The notes under the pieces: model-generated
What the model was told of the DNA's origin: nothing
Databases searched by the model: none
What the model saw: only the letters and a program-made list of their open reading frames with translations
In this document: in pieces, positions 23,331-34,768 of the stretch
Position numbering within the stretch: position 1 is the first letter of the stretch
Layout of the letters: each line of letters opens with the position of its first letter
DNA from: Chinchilla lanigera
Taxonomy: Eukaryota > Chordata > Mammalia > Rodentia > Chinchillidae
Length of the DNA stretch: 64,000 nt
NCBI RefSeq assembly: GCF_000276665.1
Contig: NW_004955477.1
Location: forward strand, 1,319,288 to 1,383,287
Reading direction: 5' to 3'
Translations under genes and position numbers: made by a program

Positions 23331-23739
23331 CAATTCTGAAGCCTAGGGCCAAGACCAAGGATTTGTATTAGGTTATTTTTTAGCCTCTGCCTCTTCTAGT
23401 GCTCATGGGAGTGATCAGGAGCTGGAGCTTCTAGAAGGAGGACAGAGAGATGGAGTTCAGGCTAGGGCTCTTTCTTAACTCCCTACTGGGCCTATGTCCC
23501 AGATCAGAAGGATCAAATGGAGCCTTAAACATAGATAATCGAGGATGATAAGTGTGCCTCACATTCTTGGCCAGGGAGCTTGGAGATCAGCTCTAGAGTC
23601 ACAATTATGTAGACAGGTTCAAAGTTTAAGACACCATCATCATTATCTCCATTGTTTTACCCCTTGTGCATGCGCCTTGTTGGTTTTGAGAAGAAAGTAA
23701 AAGAAAAATTGTTTCTAACTCATAAGCATTTTTCCAGCT

Positions 23740-23935
23740 GCAAGACCTTGGCCATGTTTTCTTTTCATGCTCAGTTTTCTCTTGTGTAAAATGATGTAAT
23801 CATTGCAGTTATCTATGGGGCTACAGTGGGTCTTAGAGAAGAGAATGTGAGTCAAACTGATGCCACAGTGCCCAGCCCGTAAGCAGCACACGGTAAGTGT
23901 TTAAATAAAGCTTTTCTTTATTTTCTTCTTATTAC
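23740..23935 (+). mobile_element. MIR SINE
   Basis: 'gcaagaccttggccatgttt', 'tcagttttctcttgtgtaaa', 'cagtgcccagcccgtaagca' and 'ggtaagtgtttaaataaag' follow the order of the MIR core and 3' end. Confidence 0.75.
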
Positions 23936-25130
23936 TATGAGTAAATCAAGTTTGTGCTGCTCAAAATCTGTTATCTTTGACAGGGTAGCTGAAGGGTTAC
24001 GGAGGGGGTGATTGCTACTCTAGGCTTGCCCAACCCCTCTTGTCACCCAAACCCCATTTTCTTACTCTGTTAATTTTTAGTAGGCCAAGAGCGACTTCCA
24101 CCCTCTACTCCTCTGCCTCCATCACCTGGGGCGAGATCTCAGGGGACTGGGCTACCACCTGCCTTCTTGCCTGACCCCAGAATCTCCCTTCTTGGCCCTC
24201 ACAGCAATGATCTGCCTGCTCTGGACCTGTGACATAGGTGAGCTCCTAATCCACACAGGATTTTATTCTGCATCTTATCCAAGCTGCTTAGCAGACACTT
24301 CCCCCCGCTAGTTCCCAATGGCTCTCCATTGCACAAACAAGGAAACTGAGGCTTGAATCAAAAGGAACTTCTACCTATGGGTAACACTTAATTTTACTCC
24401 TCACTTTCTCCTTTACTGTTTCTCCCTCTGCCTTCTTCTTTATCCCTCCCTCTCTTCCTTCCATTTTAACCATTGTTAAATATACAGCCCGGTGGCATCA
24501 AGTACACTCACAGAGCTGTGCAGTCACCAGTCGCCTCTCTAGCAGCGGAAATCTGAGGGTGGGTGGTATGGGCGGAGGAGGCATTGTCTTCTCTGTCTCC
24601 CCCTGAGTGTGCACATCCTCTTCATCCTCCTGGCACTTCTGTGGTGCTGTAAGCAGGCCCTTTCGGATACCTGCCACATAAGAATTGAGTGAGGGTGAGG
24701 GCCTTGAGAGGCAACAGTCTGGGAGGAGACATGAGCAGGAGAGACTGGCTGACACTGTTCAGAGAGACACCAGGACTTTGCAGCGTACAGAGCCACGCTC
24801 ATGACTTGGAGGCCTGGCAGCAAGAAGCATCCTTTCCATCCTGTTCAGCTGTAGCCTCTTCCTCCACATTCCCTGACCTGCAATTTGAGATGGACGAAGG
24901 CATGACTCCTGGAGGGCCCTGGAGAGAAGGCATAGGCCATGAAGAAAGTAATGCTGAGTGTCTGAGGGAAGAAACATCAGCTAGAGACAGAAGAGTGGGC
25001 AGACGCTCATATGGTGTGCTAGTGCCACTTGGCTGGGGTCCTTGGGTCAGGCCCAGGTAAAAGCTTGGACGCTAGCTTTGGGACTCCTGAGGTGAGTCAG
25101 CATAGCTCAGTGTCCTTGTCTGCTTGGTGA
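23936..25130. other. unique sequence
   Basis: No gene or clear repeat. Short pyrimidine-rich stretch at 24400-24465; a possible minus-strand MIR remnant near 24325-24370 ('aaggaaactgaggcttgaat'). Overlapping frames at 24498-24755, 24539-24823 and 24689-25060 on both strands carry no recognisable domain. Confidence 0.45.
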
Positions 25131-25134
25131 TTAA

Positions 25135-25300
25135 GAAATCAGCTGCCACTTTTGTAAATAAAGAGGGGAAGAAGGGCTGAAGGGAGGGGAGGGGAGTGGG
25201 AGAAAAAGAAAAAGCAAGATATGGAATCTGTACCATGTACAGGTACAAATTCCCTATGATGAATGTTATCACTGTGTATATCTATTTAAAAAAGAATGAG
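25135..25300 (+). mobile_element. L1 3'-UTR fragment (type A, purine-rich)
   Basis: A purine tract ('gaagggctgaagggagggga') is followed by 'taccatgtacaggtacaaat', 'ccctatgatgaatgttatca' and an A-rich end. This is the same arrangement as the L1 3' ends at 36740-36920 and 17668-17830. 5'-truncated, non-coding. Confidence 0.75.
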
Positions 25301-25334
25301 AAAAGAAAATAACAAGGAAAAAAAGAATAAGCCT

Positions 25335-25830
25335 CCACACAACAAACCATCTCATACTTAGAGGCTTCAGACAAAAACCATTATTTCAACCAGTTTCTGT
25401 GAGTCAGGACCCAGGCATGGCTTAGCTGAGTGGCCCTGGCTCAGGCCTCTCACAAGGCTGCAGTGAAGCTCTGGAGAGGCTCCTGTCATCTCCAAACTCA
25501 CCTGGGGTGGAAGAATCCCCTTCGCATGAGCTTGTTCATGTGCCTGGCAAGTCACTGCCGGATATTGGTAGGAGGCCTTAGTTATGTGGCATCTCCTGAG
25601 CTGCTTCAGTGTGCTCTCTACATGGTTGATGGCTTCCCTGAGAGCGGGTGACCCAGGAGAGAGTAAAGTGAAAGCAGTGACTTGTATGACCTAGTCAGAG
25701 AGGTCACATCCCATCCTGTCCACAACATTCTCTTGGTGACACAGGACAGCCTTATTTATGGAGGGGACAATACAAGGATGTACACAGAGGGAAGGCAATT
25801 GGAGTCATCCTAATGCCTGGCAACCACACC
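25335..25830 (-). mobile_element. MaLR/MLT1-like LTR, diverged
   Basis: The order 'accagtttctgtgagtcagg', 'aggcctctcacaaggctgca', 'ggtcacatcccatcctgtcc' matches the reverse complement of an MLT1/MaLR-type LTR. The exact family and edges are not secure. Confidence 0.55.
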
Positions 25831-25957
25831 TGGCCTCAGCATCCTCACCTGTAACGAGCAACTGAGCCTGCCCAACACCGTGAGAATAAGGGAGATCCTG
25901 TGTGGGGAGGGTAGGACGCACTGTAGTATGTTAGAGCTCAGGACAAGACAGATGTGA

Positions 25958-26404
25958 TGTTGGGTTTATGTGTCAGTTTAACAGGGTCAAGGGAGGCCCA
26001 TACAGCTGCTTAAACATCATTTCTCAAGGGTTTGGGTGAGGGTGTTTCTGGAAGAGATTAGTATTCAATCAGTAAGAAGATCTACCTTCACCATGGTTGG
26101 TGGACACTGTCCAATGCATTGAGAGCCTGAATAGGACAAAAAGGTGCAAGATGAGTGAATTTTCTCTCTCTGTTTGAGCTGGCACATCCATTTTATTTTT
26201 AAATCATCGAGATTCCCATGCCCAGGTCTCAGACCTTGGAGTTGTACCAGATTGAGAGTCACACTACTGGCTTCCTGGTTCTCAGGCATTAGATCTCAGA
26301 TTGGCTTATGTCTCTGGCTTACCTGGTTCTTCGTTTTGCAGATGTCATATCATGGGGGCTTCTCAGTCTCAATAATTACATGAGCCAATTCACACAATGA
26401 ATCC
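25958..26404 (+). mobile_element. MLT2-type ERVL LTR, interrupted by B1
   Basis: Typical MLT2 order: start 'tgttgggtttatgtgtcag', 'gggtgtttctggaagagatt', 'tgagagcctgaataggacaa', 'cttctcagtctcaataatta', 'catgagccaattc'. The 3' end is cut by the B1 at 26405. Non-coding solo LTR. Confidence 0.85.
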
Positions 26405-26560
26405 ACTTTTTTTTTTTTTTGAGACAGAGTCTTGCTCTACAGTTCAGGCTGGCTTTGAGCTCACTTTGTAGCCCAGGCTGGTCTTGAATTCTCAACGATC
26501 CTCCTACTTCCACCTCCTAGTTGCTGGGATTACAGGTGTGCACCACCATGCTCTGTGGTT
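26405..26560 (-). mobile_element. B1 SINE with target-site duplication
   Basis: B1 monomer with duplicated 'ggctttgagctcactttgta'/'caggctggtcttgaattc' and T-head (A-tail). The direct repeat 'atgaatcc' at 26397-26404 and 26561-26568 is the target-site duplication, within the MLT2 LTR. Confidence 0.9.
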
Positions 26561-26574
26561 ATGAATCCTCTTAT

Positions 26575-26697
26575 ATGACAGGTCTGGGACATGCATCTGT
26601 AGTCCCAGCTACTCAGGAGGCTGAGGCAGGAGAATTGCTTGAGTCCAGGAGTTTGAGGCCAGCCTGAGCAATAGACTCTATCTCTTAAAAACAAAAA
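26575..26697 (+). mobile_element. 7SL-derived monomer (pB1/FLAM-like)
   Basis: Reads 'agtcccagctactcaggagg', 'ctgaggcaggagaattgctt' and 'gtttgaggccagcctgagca', then an A-rich end. It lacks the internal duplication of standard B1, so it resembles the ancestral proto-B1/left-Alu-type monomer. One of the few 7SL SINEs in plus orientation here. Confidence 0.75.
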
Positions 26698-27174
26698 TGA
26701 ACAGTCTTTCTTATATTCCTGTACATATCATCTTGGCTTTATTTATCTGAAGAAGCTTAGTACAAAAAGATAAGATTGAATGTCTGAATTGAAATATAAT
26801 GTAAATGGAAAATGAATCTGGAAAATTACTCCAGATTCTAAGACTTAATATGAAAAAGATAATGAAAATTACCTCATTCACATGTTGAAATGGTATTTTG
26901 GGTAGCATGTTAAGGAGATGTTTTAATTAAAATTTTACCTGTTTTTTTTTTGCCTTTGTTGATATGACTAGTAAAATATTTGAAAACCTATGTGGCTGGC
27001 ATTCTCACAGCCAGTGCTGGCCTTGACTACGAACCTAGGAGGGTAGTATTCTCTTTCTTATCACCCCAGAGCTTCCAGAGAACTCAGTGCATAGGAAGTG
27101 CTCAACACATGTACAAGTGAATGCTGGGAATAAAGGAGGTATATATTCCCAGCATTCAGTTGTATACAACCTGG
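26698..27174. other. unique sequence
   Basis: No gene or repeat recognised. The stretch around 26710-26930 is A+T-rich. Confidence 0.4.
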
Positions 27175-27330
27175 GGCAGAGGGAGCCCCACAGTATTTGG
27201 AATCAGACAAACCTAGATTCAAATCCTGGCTTAACTCCTGTAAATGAGTGCTTAACTTTTGTGCCGGGGTTGCACATCTGTAAAACAGGCTTGCTAGTGT
27301 CTGCTCAGCTCGGTCCTCTGTTGAGAGATG
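27175..27330 (+). mobile_element. MIR SINE
   Basis: 'ttggaatcagacaaacctag', 'attcaaatcctggcttaact' and 'gttgcacatctgtaaaacag' correspond to the 5' and central MIR. Confidence 0.8.
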
Positions 27331-28855
27331 TACCCATGGGAGGGCTTGTCATGCGGGCTCTTAGAGTTGGTGCATGCTAGCTTCAGGCTGAGAGTAGCTC
27401 AGACTGGGTGCTAGGGCAAGGCGAGGTGCAGCAGCTCGCGCAGACATATGTACATCCTGGGCTTGGGCGGTTGCTAGCCACATGCTTGGCTGTTAGCACA
27501 AGCCTTCGAGTTTTCTCACCTTCCTGTGCCCTACTGTGGCCTGGACTTGCTCCTTGATGGAAGCAGCAGCTGCCTACTAGAGCGTGAGAGCAGAGTGGCC
27601 TGCCCAGCATTGTCCTATCCCCTTAGCCCAGCACGGGTGACAGCTTGGAGGAGACACCTTCTGCGGTGGAGACTGGTCCCAGGGCAGCACACAAGGGCAT
27701 GCCAGAGGGGCAATCCTCCTCAGCCCTCCTCAGAGTCCTCCCCAGGGGTCTGCCTACCCCATAACCCCCGTTAAGCACTAGTTCTGAACTCCACATCCCA
27801 TGTCTATTTCTAAAAGGACTGGAGACAGACAAAAGGGAGCTGCATTTTCTGTTATCAAGGCAGAAAATCCCTATACTTAATTAAAATGTGCCATGGCAAC
27901 CAGCGAGGTATGTGTAGCCGGGTGCACAGAGTGGCGGTTGCCGCTGAGGGCGATGCCCACGTGCCATCCCTTTGTTCCAGGTTCTGGGAGAGGTGATGGC
28001 GCAGTGCCTTTTGTGAGTGTGGCCTTTGTCTGCAGTATGGGGTGGAAATGCAGGGCCTCAGTGGGGTAGAGCCTGTAGCCTTTTGGGTCAGTGCCTTGTC
28101 AGGCTGGGATACCAGGCAATCCCAGAGCAGGCTTGACCCAGTCTACATCAGCTGAGGGCCATGCTGGGGACACAGGGGTGATTCGACAGTACTGCTTGTG
28201 GAGGCAGATGTGCAGGCAGATTGCTATAAGACGGGGGAGAAGGACTTTGGTAGGTAAAGGAGGAGAGGCCCTGTGGACCTGAGGCAGAGGGCTGAGATCA
28301 GAGAAGACTTCCTGGAGAAGTCATAAGCTTCACGGAGTAGCTGAGTACAGCAGAAAGGAGAAGAGTGAGCGTAGGGTGGAGATGAGGAGGGAAGGGATGT
28401 TTCTGGTGGCAGGAGCAGCACGAGCTAAAGCATGGAAGCGAGAGCTTGATGCAGGGATGTGCACTGCTCCCAGCTCCTGTGCTATAAAGCGTCAGGAGGA
28501 CCAGGTGGGGACATCTGAGGTTGGGCCAGGATCTTGGAGGACCCTGTGTACCAGGCTGAGAGGCAGGGATATTATGCTGTGAGGGTGATAGGTAGCATAG
28601 AAACTTTCATAGAAAGTTTCATAGAAACTATGATCTGACGTGGATCAGTCAGATCAGCGGCTGCTGAGCCTGGTGGCAGCCTCGTTGTGCTAGGAAAGCT
28701 CAGATGAATCCTCTGTCTTTCTGTGGGGCTCCAACTCATTCTGCAGGTGACAGTGGGGGGACCTCAGTGTACACTCACACACACACTATGGAAGGGTAGT
28801 GCAACGTGCTCTCCCAGTGGATGGCAATTCTGCAGGGACCTAAGAAGGGGGCAGC
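27331..28855. other. unique, moderately G+C-rich sequence
   Basis: No gene recognised. The higher G+C explains several overlapping frames (27087-27380, 27526-27774, 27623-27832, 28376-28582), none with recognisable domains. A short tandem/dyad cluster of 'catagaaa' words lies at about 28596-28632. Confidence 0.45.
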
Positions 28856-28859
28856 TGAA

Positions 28860-29045
28860 CATGAAGGGACCGGAGCAAGTCTTGAAGTCAGGTATCATTC
28901 TGGCTGTGTGATCTCAAAGAAGTCACTTAACCACCCTGAGCTTGGGTTTTCCATTTTTAACTTGAGAAGGAAATGACATCACTTGCAGGAAGCACATAAC
29001 AAGGGATTGCTGCACAGCAGTCTTCCATGTATGACACTTGTTACT
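28860..29045 (+). mobile_element. MIR SINE
   Basis: 'tggctgtgtgatctcaaaga', 'agtcacttaaccaccctgag', 'cttgggttttccatttttaa' and 'acttgttactggttt' are the MIR core in order. Confidence 0.8.
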
Positions 29046-29071
29046 GGTTTGGAGTAACACACAAGAGAACA

Positions 29072-29134
29072 AACCCCACCAAAAAACCAAACAAATAAAC
29101 AAACAGCAACAACAAAAAACAAAAACAAAAACCA
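29072..29134. repeat. A-rich simple sequence
   Basis: CAAA/CAACA-type A-rich low-complexity tract after the MIR. Probably a decayed retroposon tail, though no element body could be identified. Confidence 0.6.
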
Positions 29135-30787
29135 GAATGGAACCCAGTGAAGCTCACGTCAATTAGAACCTATCAATTTAGGGTTCCTTCAGATTCTCGG
29201 GGCTTCGGGGCTGGCTGCCAAGAAAGAAGGACCACTTTCAGAACACTTTCCCTTTCTTCAGCAGTAGTAGAGAACCCAGGAATACAGCAATAAGATCACT
29301 CTCATGAAGCCAACCAAGTGCCTCCCCCGAGAACGTGAGTCTCAGTAGCCTGAAACATGAGTTGCCCAGGGCAGGGCTTTGTCAGCCTCATCCACTGACT
29401 GCATGCAGTGGCCACCAAGTACCAAGAGGATGAGTGAAGAAGGGTGCTGTTGCCTCCATATCCTGGGCTTTTGCCTGGCTCAGAGGCTTCAGCAGGTGTC
29501 AAGAGGTGCCAGACTGCTGGTGACAGCGTTGGCTTCAGCCAGACTGTTGTTAGACTGAGATTTGGGATCCAGGAGCATGAGGTCATTATAGGTGCCTCAG
29601 TACCCTAAATTAAAGTCATGTTAAGACCTCATAAGTGCTCTGGATGCTTCTTGATTGCCTTTGAACTGCCTGCCTGGAGAATGGGAGGCTCCTGGCTTGT
29701 GTGTATCATGACTCCTGGCTTACACCCTGAAAGGCCCAGCGGGGGAGGGGACACACAGGGCCAAACTGAAAGCCTAGAAACCTCAGCTGGCAACTTCTTG
29801 GTCCAGAGAGAGAATACACATCCATACAAGGGCTGTTGCTGAGGGAGATGGCTTTCCAGGATCGTTTAAAAGACATCAATACAGAGGCTGTACAGCCCCT
29901 AGGATGGTGATTTTTAAAGTCATTTATTCAGTATGAGACTCTCCTTGCCCCATCCAATTTTATCCTCTATCTTCTTAAGGCCGGCCTAGAAAGGAGGAAC
30001 CCATTTTCTTTAAATAAATAGGGGCTGCTGCATCCAATTCAAAGGGTTTAAGGTCCCTTGGGACTTCTCAGTTCCCTTGTAAGGTTTAGGACTTTGGAAC
30101 AGAATTAAAACACTAAAGGCAAGAAGCCTGGAAAGGAGAGATGAGGATCCCTGCCAGTTCCTTCAGGCTCCTGCAGGGCCTGTGGCAATCTGCCCCACGG
30201 GGAGCCCGTGCCACTGAGAGGGAAATGGTCCAATTCAGGACTGGTTAGAAATTGGGCTCATATACCAGCCATTAGGGAACTTTACTAGATGTGAAAATGA
30301 GAACTTTTTGTAGTTGCTAATGAGAGCACCATTCTTAATCTGACCTCTTCTTGGCTGTGGGAGATGGGCACTTTATCTGAAACTCAAGTGCCCAGACTGA
30401 GAAGAAAAAGGAAGCCTGCTGGTGTGAGAAGGGGAGGCTGGCTGTGTCCTGTTCCCCTGTGGCCACATGTCCATGCTGTGTTCTTGGTGTGTTGTCTTTA
30501 GAGCAAGTGCAAGTGCAAGGGGTAAGACGGGGCCATCAGCAACCATGTGTCCATCGGACAGGCAGTGATGCTCTTCTCTTTGTAAGATGGGCAATAATAG
30601 GATAACGTGGAGTTGCATGAAGGCCTTCTGATTCGTGAGCAGTGGAAGAAAACTGTTCAGAGCAGCAGCAGATAAATCTATATTGGTGTTTAGCATTACA
30701 CTGGAATAATTTGGTGATCTGGCTTATCCTTTTGGTCAAGTTGGTTGCCCGAGGTTTATGTGGGGGTGCAGTTCCGTTAGACGAATA
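29135..30787. other. unique sequence
   Basis: No recognised gene or repeat. Frames at 29302-29586, 29618-29842 and 30373-30696 show no domain or exon context. Confidence 0.45.
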
Positions 30788-31104
30788 GAGTTGGCAGTCT
30801 CAGTATCTGTGGGTTCCACATCCTTGGACTCAATCAACTGTAAATTAAAAATATTCAAAACAATAATTGTAATTATGCCAAACATGTAGAGACTGTTCCC
30901 CTTGTGCTTTATTCTCTAAACAATACATCATCTACATTACATTAGGTATTATAGGTAATCTAGAGATGGTTTACAGTATACAGAGGGTATGCACAGGTTG
31001 GATGCAATTATTGCTTCATTTTATATCAGAGATTTGAACATCTGTAGATTTTGGTATCCAGGGGACTCTGGAATCAAGCCCCGTTGGACCACAAGGGATG
31101 ACTG
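30788..31104 (+). mobile_element. Tigger-type DNA transposon relic (non-autonomous)
   Basis: Terminal inverted repeats are recognisable: 5' 'tcagtatctgtgggttccac', 3' end 'ttttggtatccaggg...' to 'acaagggatgactgca'. Internal landmarks are 'attaggtattataggtaatc' and 'tttatatcagagatttgaac'. It is preceded by TA, as expected for TcMar elements, with the 3' TA mutated. It has no transposase. Confidence 0.85.
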
Positions 31105-31345
31105 CAAGACTGAAAAGAGGCGGTGAGAGGTTAAGAGAGAGAATCTGGGAGAAATGAGCTCTGGACCTTGCTCCAGAGCTGTTTGATCTTGGACTTTGTA
31201 CTTCACCTTTCTGAGCTTCATTTTCCTGGAAGATGAAACATGGATTCATGGTCAATATTGTATTTGGGTCCAGGTTTGTAAGTCTGTAATGGAATCCACT
31301 ACCCCAGGCTCTCATTAAGGCATGGGTCAGCTTCCAGGAAACCAT

Positions 31346-31498
31346 TCTTTTTTTTTTTTTTTTTTTTTTGAGACAGGGTCTTTCTATGTAGTTCAGGCTG
31401 GCCTTGAACTCACTATGTAGTCCAGGCTGGCCTCAAACTTGCAGCATTACACCTGCCTCAGCCTCCTAAGTGCTAGAATTACAGCCATATGCCACCAC
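31346..31498 (-). mobile_element. B1 SINE
   Basis: B1 monomer with a long uninterrupted tail (T-run 31347-31369), duplicated 'ggccttgaactcactatgta'/'caggctggcctcaaactt' and 'gtgctagaattacag'. The long homopolymer suggests a fairly recent insertion. Confidence 0.92.
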
Positions 31499-32305
31499 GA
31501 TGATCTTTCCCTCTCTAGGCAGCCAAGGAGCAGTTAGCCACAGATTAATAACAGCATCTCTACAAATGTTTGTTGAAGGTTGCATGTCAGAGACAGTTGC
31601 ACAATTATGACACTGGAAAAATGTTTTAAGCATGATGTACAATGACTCAAATCACCAGGTGGTTTAGTCTTGTCACAGATAACCTTCCCAAACAAGGTTT
31701 GAAAGATGCTGTTTGGCAGTAGCCTGGGACAAAGCCGGAGTCCAGCAGGGGAGGAGCGTTTGGAGGGGGACACACTCGAGAAAGGCTTTCCTTTCCATCA
31801 TGACTGACTTAGTGCCCCCACCCACGCATCTATGTATGACATTCTGGGGCAGATTCAAGGTTGACATTGGACTTTTTGCCTTTTACCGTTCTGCTCCATA
31901 CCATTGTGTTTGAGTCTCAGAAATGTGGTGACTTTAATCTCAGAAAGACAGTGTTTTTAGAAAATAATCGAGAGCTTCAAACCCTAAATCCTTTAAGAAA
32001 ACTTCATTGCTCCGATAATTTTTTTCTCCAGATTTATCTTCTTGCCCAGAGTCTGTCCCCTGCCTTCCTGAGCCTCTCAAGAAGCCCTGAGATCTCTTTG
32101 CAGTTTGGAGATGGAAATCTCAGCGCCCCCTAGGCACATGGAGGTGTCACTCTTCCACTACTTGAATGCTTATTAAGTGACAGTTGTCCTCTCCTGAATA
32201 TTTGCACGGCCCCAGAGTGTACCCCTATTTGAGAGAAATACCAGAGTATCTCAGTTCTTAGATTTTTATTTGTTAATGTAGATAGGAGCTATTCTTAAAT
32301 AAAGC
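31499..32305. other. unique sequence
   Basis: No gene or repeat recognised. Frames at 31534-31773, 31673-31867, 31713-31913 and 31861-32133 overlap on both strands without domain features. Confidence 0.45.
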
Positions 32306-32321
32306 AAAACAGCTAATTTTA

Positions 32322-32414
32322 TTTTATTTTTTATTTTTATTATTTTAAAGAGTAAAGGAAGGATAACATAGTAATGGGGGGCTTACCGAATTACAGACAA
32401 AGTGGTAGGAAATT
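32322..32414 (-). mobile_element. very short L1 3' end (type B) with perfect target-site duplication
   Basis: Only 93 bp: T-rich head, 'agtaaaggaaggataacata', then 'attacagacaaagtggtagg', all shared with 3710-3894 and 38388-38881. The perfect 16-bp target-site duplication 'aaaacagctaatttta' is at 32306-32321 and 32415-32430. Extreme 5' truncation. Confidence 0.9.
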
Positions 32415-32430
32415 AAAACAGCTAATTTTA

Positions 32431-34300
32431 AAAGCTTTTGTTTTTGTAAAGATTAAATTTTCTGCTTACTTAGTTCTTTTGTTCTCTCTGTACATATTCC
32501 TATGGTTATAAAGGTATCACAGTGCCTTGCACATAGGAGGTTTGCAGTATATGATTTTTAAATGAACACAATCTTTTTAAAATGAACATAATATTTAAAA
32601 GTTTTTTTCAATTTATAAAAGTAAAGTTCAAATAATATACACGAGACTTAAATATAAATATCTCCTTGTCCCCTGCTTTAGTCTTACTTCCTAGAGTAAC
32701 CACACTTGGGTATATATTATTCTAGATTTCAAAAGTGTAAATATACATTGCATATACTGAGATTTTTCTCTCTGAAAAGTGATCATTTTATCAATAATGT
32801 GTTTTCAGTTCACTTTTGCTGACCCCCGATATGTCATGGATATATTTCCATTCCAGTTAATATACATTGACCTAATTTTAATGAGCGTAAAATAATCTAT
32901 TTAGTCAATCACATTGTTTTCCCATAGCAAACAAGGCTGCGGCCAGGGCTCGTGCTGCTGCCCTTGCACAGCTGAGTAAGTGCCTCTGTGCATAGATCCC
33001 TAGAATAAGATAGGACCTTTTAATTAAAGCCCCCAACACTGGCCCCAAACCTTTGAGGGCTGCTCCATAAATACTGGTTGATGACAATAGTAGGTTGTCA
33101 TATTAATTAGAACAGGAAAAGACCCATTAGGGCAACAAATGCACATTCATAGGGCGAACTGGTTCTTGGGGAGGAAGACATAACACTTAATATTGTCATC
33201 TGTAAAAAGACAAACCACATTAAATGTATTAAGTAGCAAGGTGCCCGTGTACTAGCATGTAAAATATTCCCAAAGGAGTGTTAACTTGACAGAATGCATA
33301 AAGATTCTGCATTAACGATAAAACAGAGGGATTATTTACACAGCATAGTTACTGAGAAAGTATACAATTTGATCTAGCTAAAGGATTTTACTGTATAAAT
33401 TATTGTAGCCTCTACTTCAATCACAAACAGCCTTCCAGTTGGGCAATTGCCTTATAAAAAAAAAAAAAAGAGAAGAGAACAGTTTCCAATTGTCTGGAAT
33501 GAGCTTCAAAAACAGGCAACTCAGTTCTGATAGAACAATTTAAACTGCCCATCTCCTTATCTGATGTGGACATCATTTTTCAGAAGGGGCAACTAGCTCA
33601 AATTAAATAGTTCTGCTGCAGACAGTCTGTCTGTGCCCCCATCCCCACCCTCTTCCCTTGCAGGGTGCTGCAGGCCTCTGCTAATTTAAGAAGATTGGTC
33701 TGGGCAGTGGTAAAGTGAGATGAATAGAAACAACTTTAACAGAGAAAAAAATGGATGATATTAAAAAAAAAGAATAATGGGTAGTCTGAAGCTGATTTGA
33801 CATGGGAGACTATATTCCTGACTGGTTGATTGTCTCATAAACCCTTTTGAAACCCCGGGCTTTATTTACAAATGATCTTCACTGTGGACCAAGAGTTCAA
33901 CAGGAAAAATAATGAGCAAAATCTATGAGTTGGCTTGAGCCAAATAGGGCTATCGTGCCATTGTGAGAAGAGGTGAGAGAGAGCATCTCAGGGACCATTT
34001 TGATCAAATTGTCCTGCTTCGGGTTGGGGCTGGCTGGCTTATTGTCTCAGGTACTTCAAGGACTTGCCTGGTCCTCCTCTGGCCATGACCATTTTCACTT
34101 GGACAGAATGAGCTGAGCTGCAAGGAGAGGAGGGGCCTCTCCTTCCTGCCTGCTGAACGGCTGGGCAGCTAAGCCACATGCTGTGGGCTGCAGAAAACAC
34201 ATGTGCATAGACAACTCCAGGAACTGGAAGAAAATTTCCCTCTTCCTTCCTCCTTTCTTTTTTGATAGGCTTCAGATGTGACAATGCAGAGTCTGCCTTA
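32431..34300. other. repeat-free sequence with an exon-like block
   Basis: No repeat recognised over almost 1.9 kb, apart from a poly-A run at 33457-33470. The part 32800-33900 is A+T-rich with many ATTA words and looks like conserved non-coding DNA. It includes the exon-like block at 32928-32975. Confidence 0.5.
32928..32975 (+). other. exon-like block (weak candidate)
   Basis: An acceptor-like 'cacattgttttcccatag' ends at 32927 and a donor GTAAGT starts at 32976, enclosing 48 bases. One frame is open and alanine/arginine-rich (NKAAARARAAALAQL), a second is also open and cysteine-rich, and the third ends in a stop. Against it, the donor lacks G at -1 and the block is isolated. I recognise no protein. 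It could be a chance splice-like pair. Confidence 0.2.
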
Positions 34301-34305
34301 AAACT

Positions 34306-34338
34306 CTTCTCTGTCTGTCTCTGTCTGTCTGTCTCTCT
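34306..34338 (+). repeat. TCTG microsatellite
   Basis: Imperfect run of TCTG/TCTC units. Confidence 0.7.
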
Positions 34339-34344
34339 ACCTAG

Positions 34345-34768
34345 CTATTGATTTTAAAAGCTTTAAATTTTTAAATAATCTTAAATTAATGGAAAACAAC
34401 TCCCATGTTACCTGCATTCACCAGTTGGCACCATTTTGCCACATTTGCTGCTCTTCTGCAATTCCTCTAGTCACAGGGATTTTATTGTGTATCTCCTGAG
34501 AACAAGGAGATACACAATACACACCACAGTGAGGTTATCAACATTGGGAAATGTAGTGTATATTCATGCATACTATCTGATGCACAATTCACATTCAGAT
34601 TACTATAATTTCCCAATATGTTCTTTATAGCAAGTCTGTCTGTCTCCCCTCTCCCTACCGCTTCTTTGGATACAGGAGTCTATCAAGGATCATACATTGC
34701 ACGCATTTTTCTGTCTTTTAGATCTGGAATGGTTCTTCAACCTTTCTTTGGCTTTTATGACCTTGATA
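34345..34768 (+). mobile_element. L1M/HAL1-type 3' UTR, left part
   Basis: Old L1 3' landmarks in order: 'caccagttggcaccattttg', 'ttcccaatatgttctttata', 'gatcatacattgcacgcatt', 'tggttcttcaacctttcttt', 'ttttatgaccttgata'. It continues at 35135 after the Tigger insertion. Contains a derived 15-bp perfect hairpin at 34483-34519. Confidence 0.75.
34483..34519. repeat. perfect 15-bp inverted repeat inside L1M relic
   Basis: Arms 34483-34497 (TATTGTGTATCTCCT) and 34505-34519 (AGGAGATACACAATA) flank a 7-base loop. The related old L1 sequence, as I remember it, does not have such arms here, so the dyad is probably a derived local change. Confidence 0.7.

Noticed and set aside
24498..25060. Cluster of overlapping frames on both strands, up to 123 codons
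   Set aside because: Mutually overlapping frames in moderately G+C-rich DNA, with no conserved motif.
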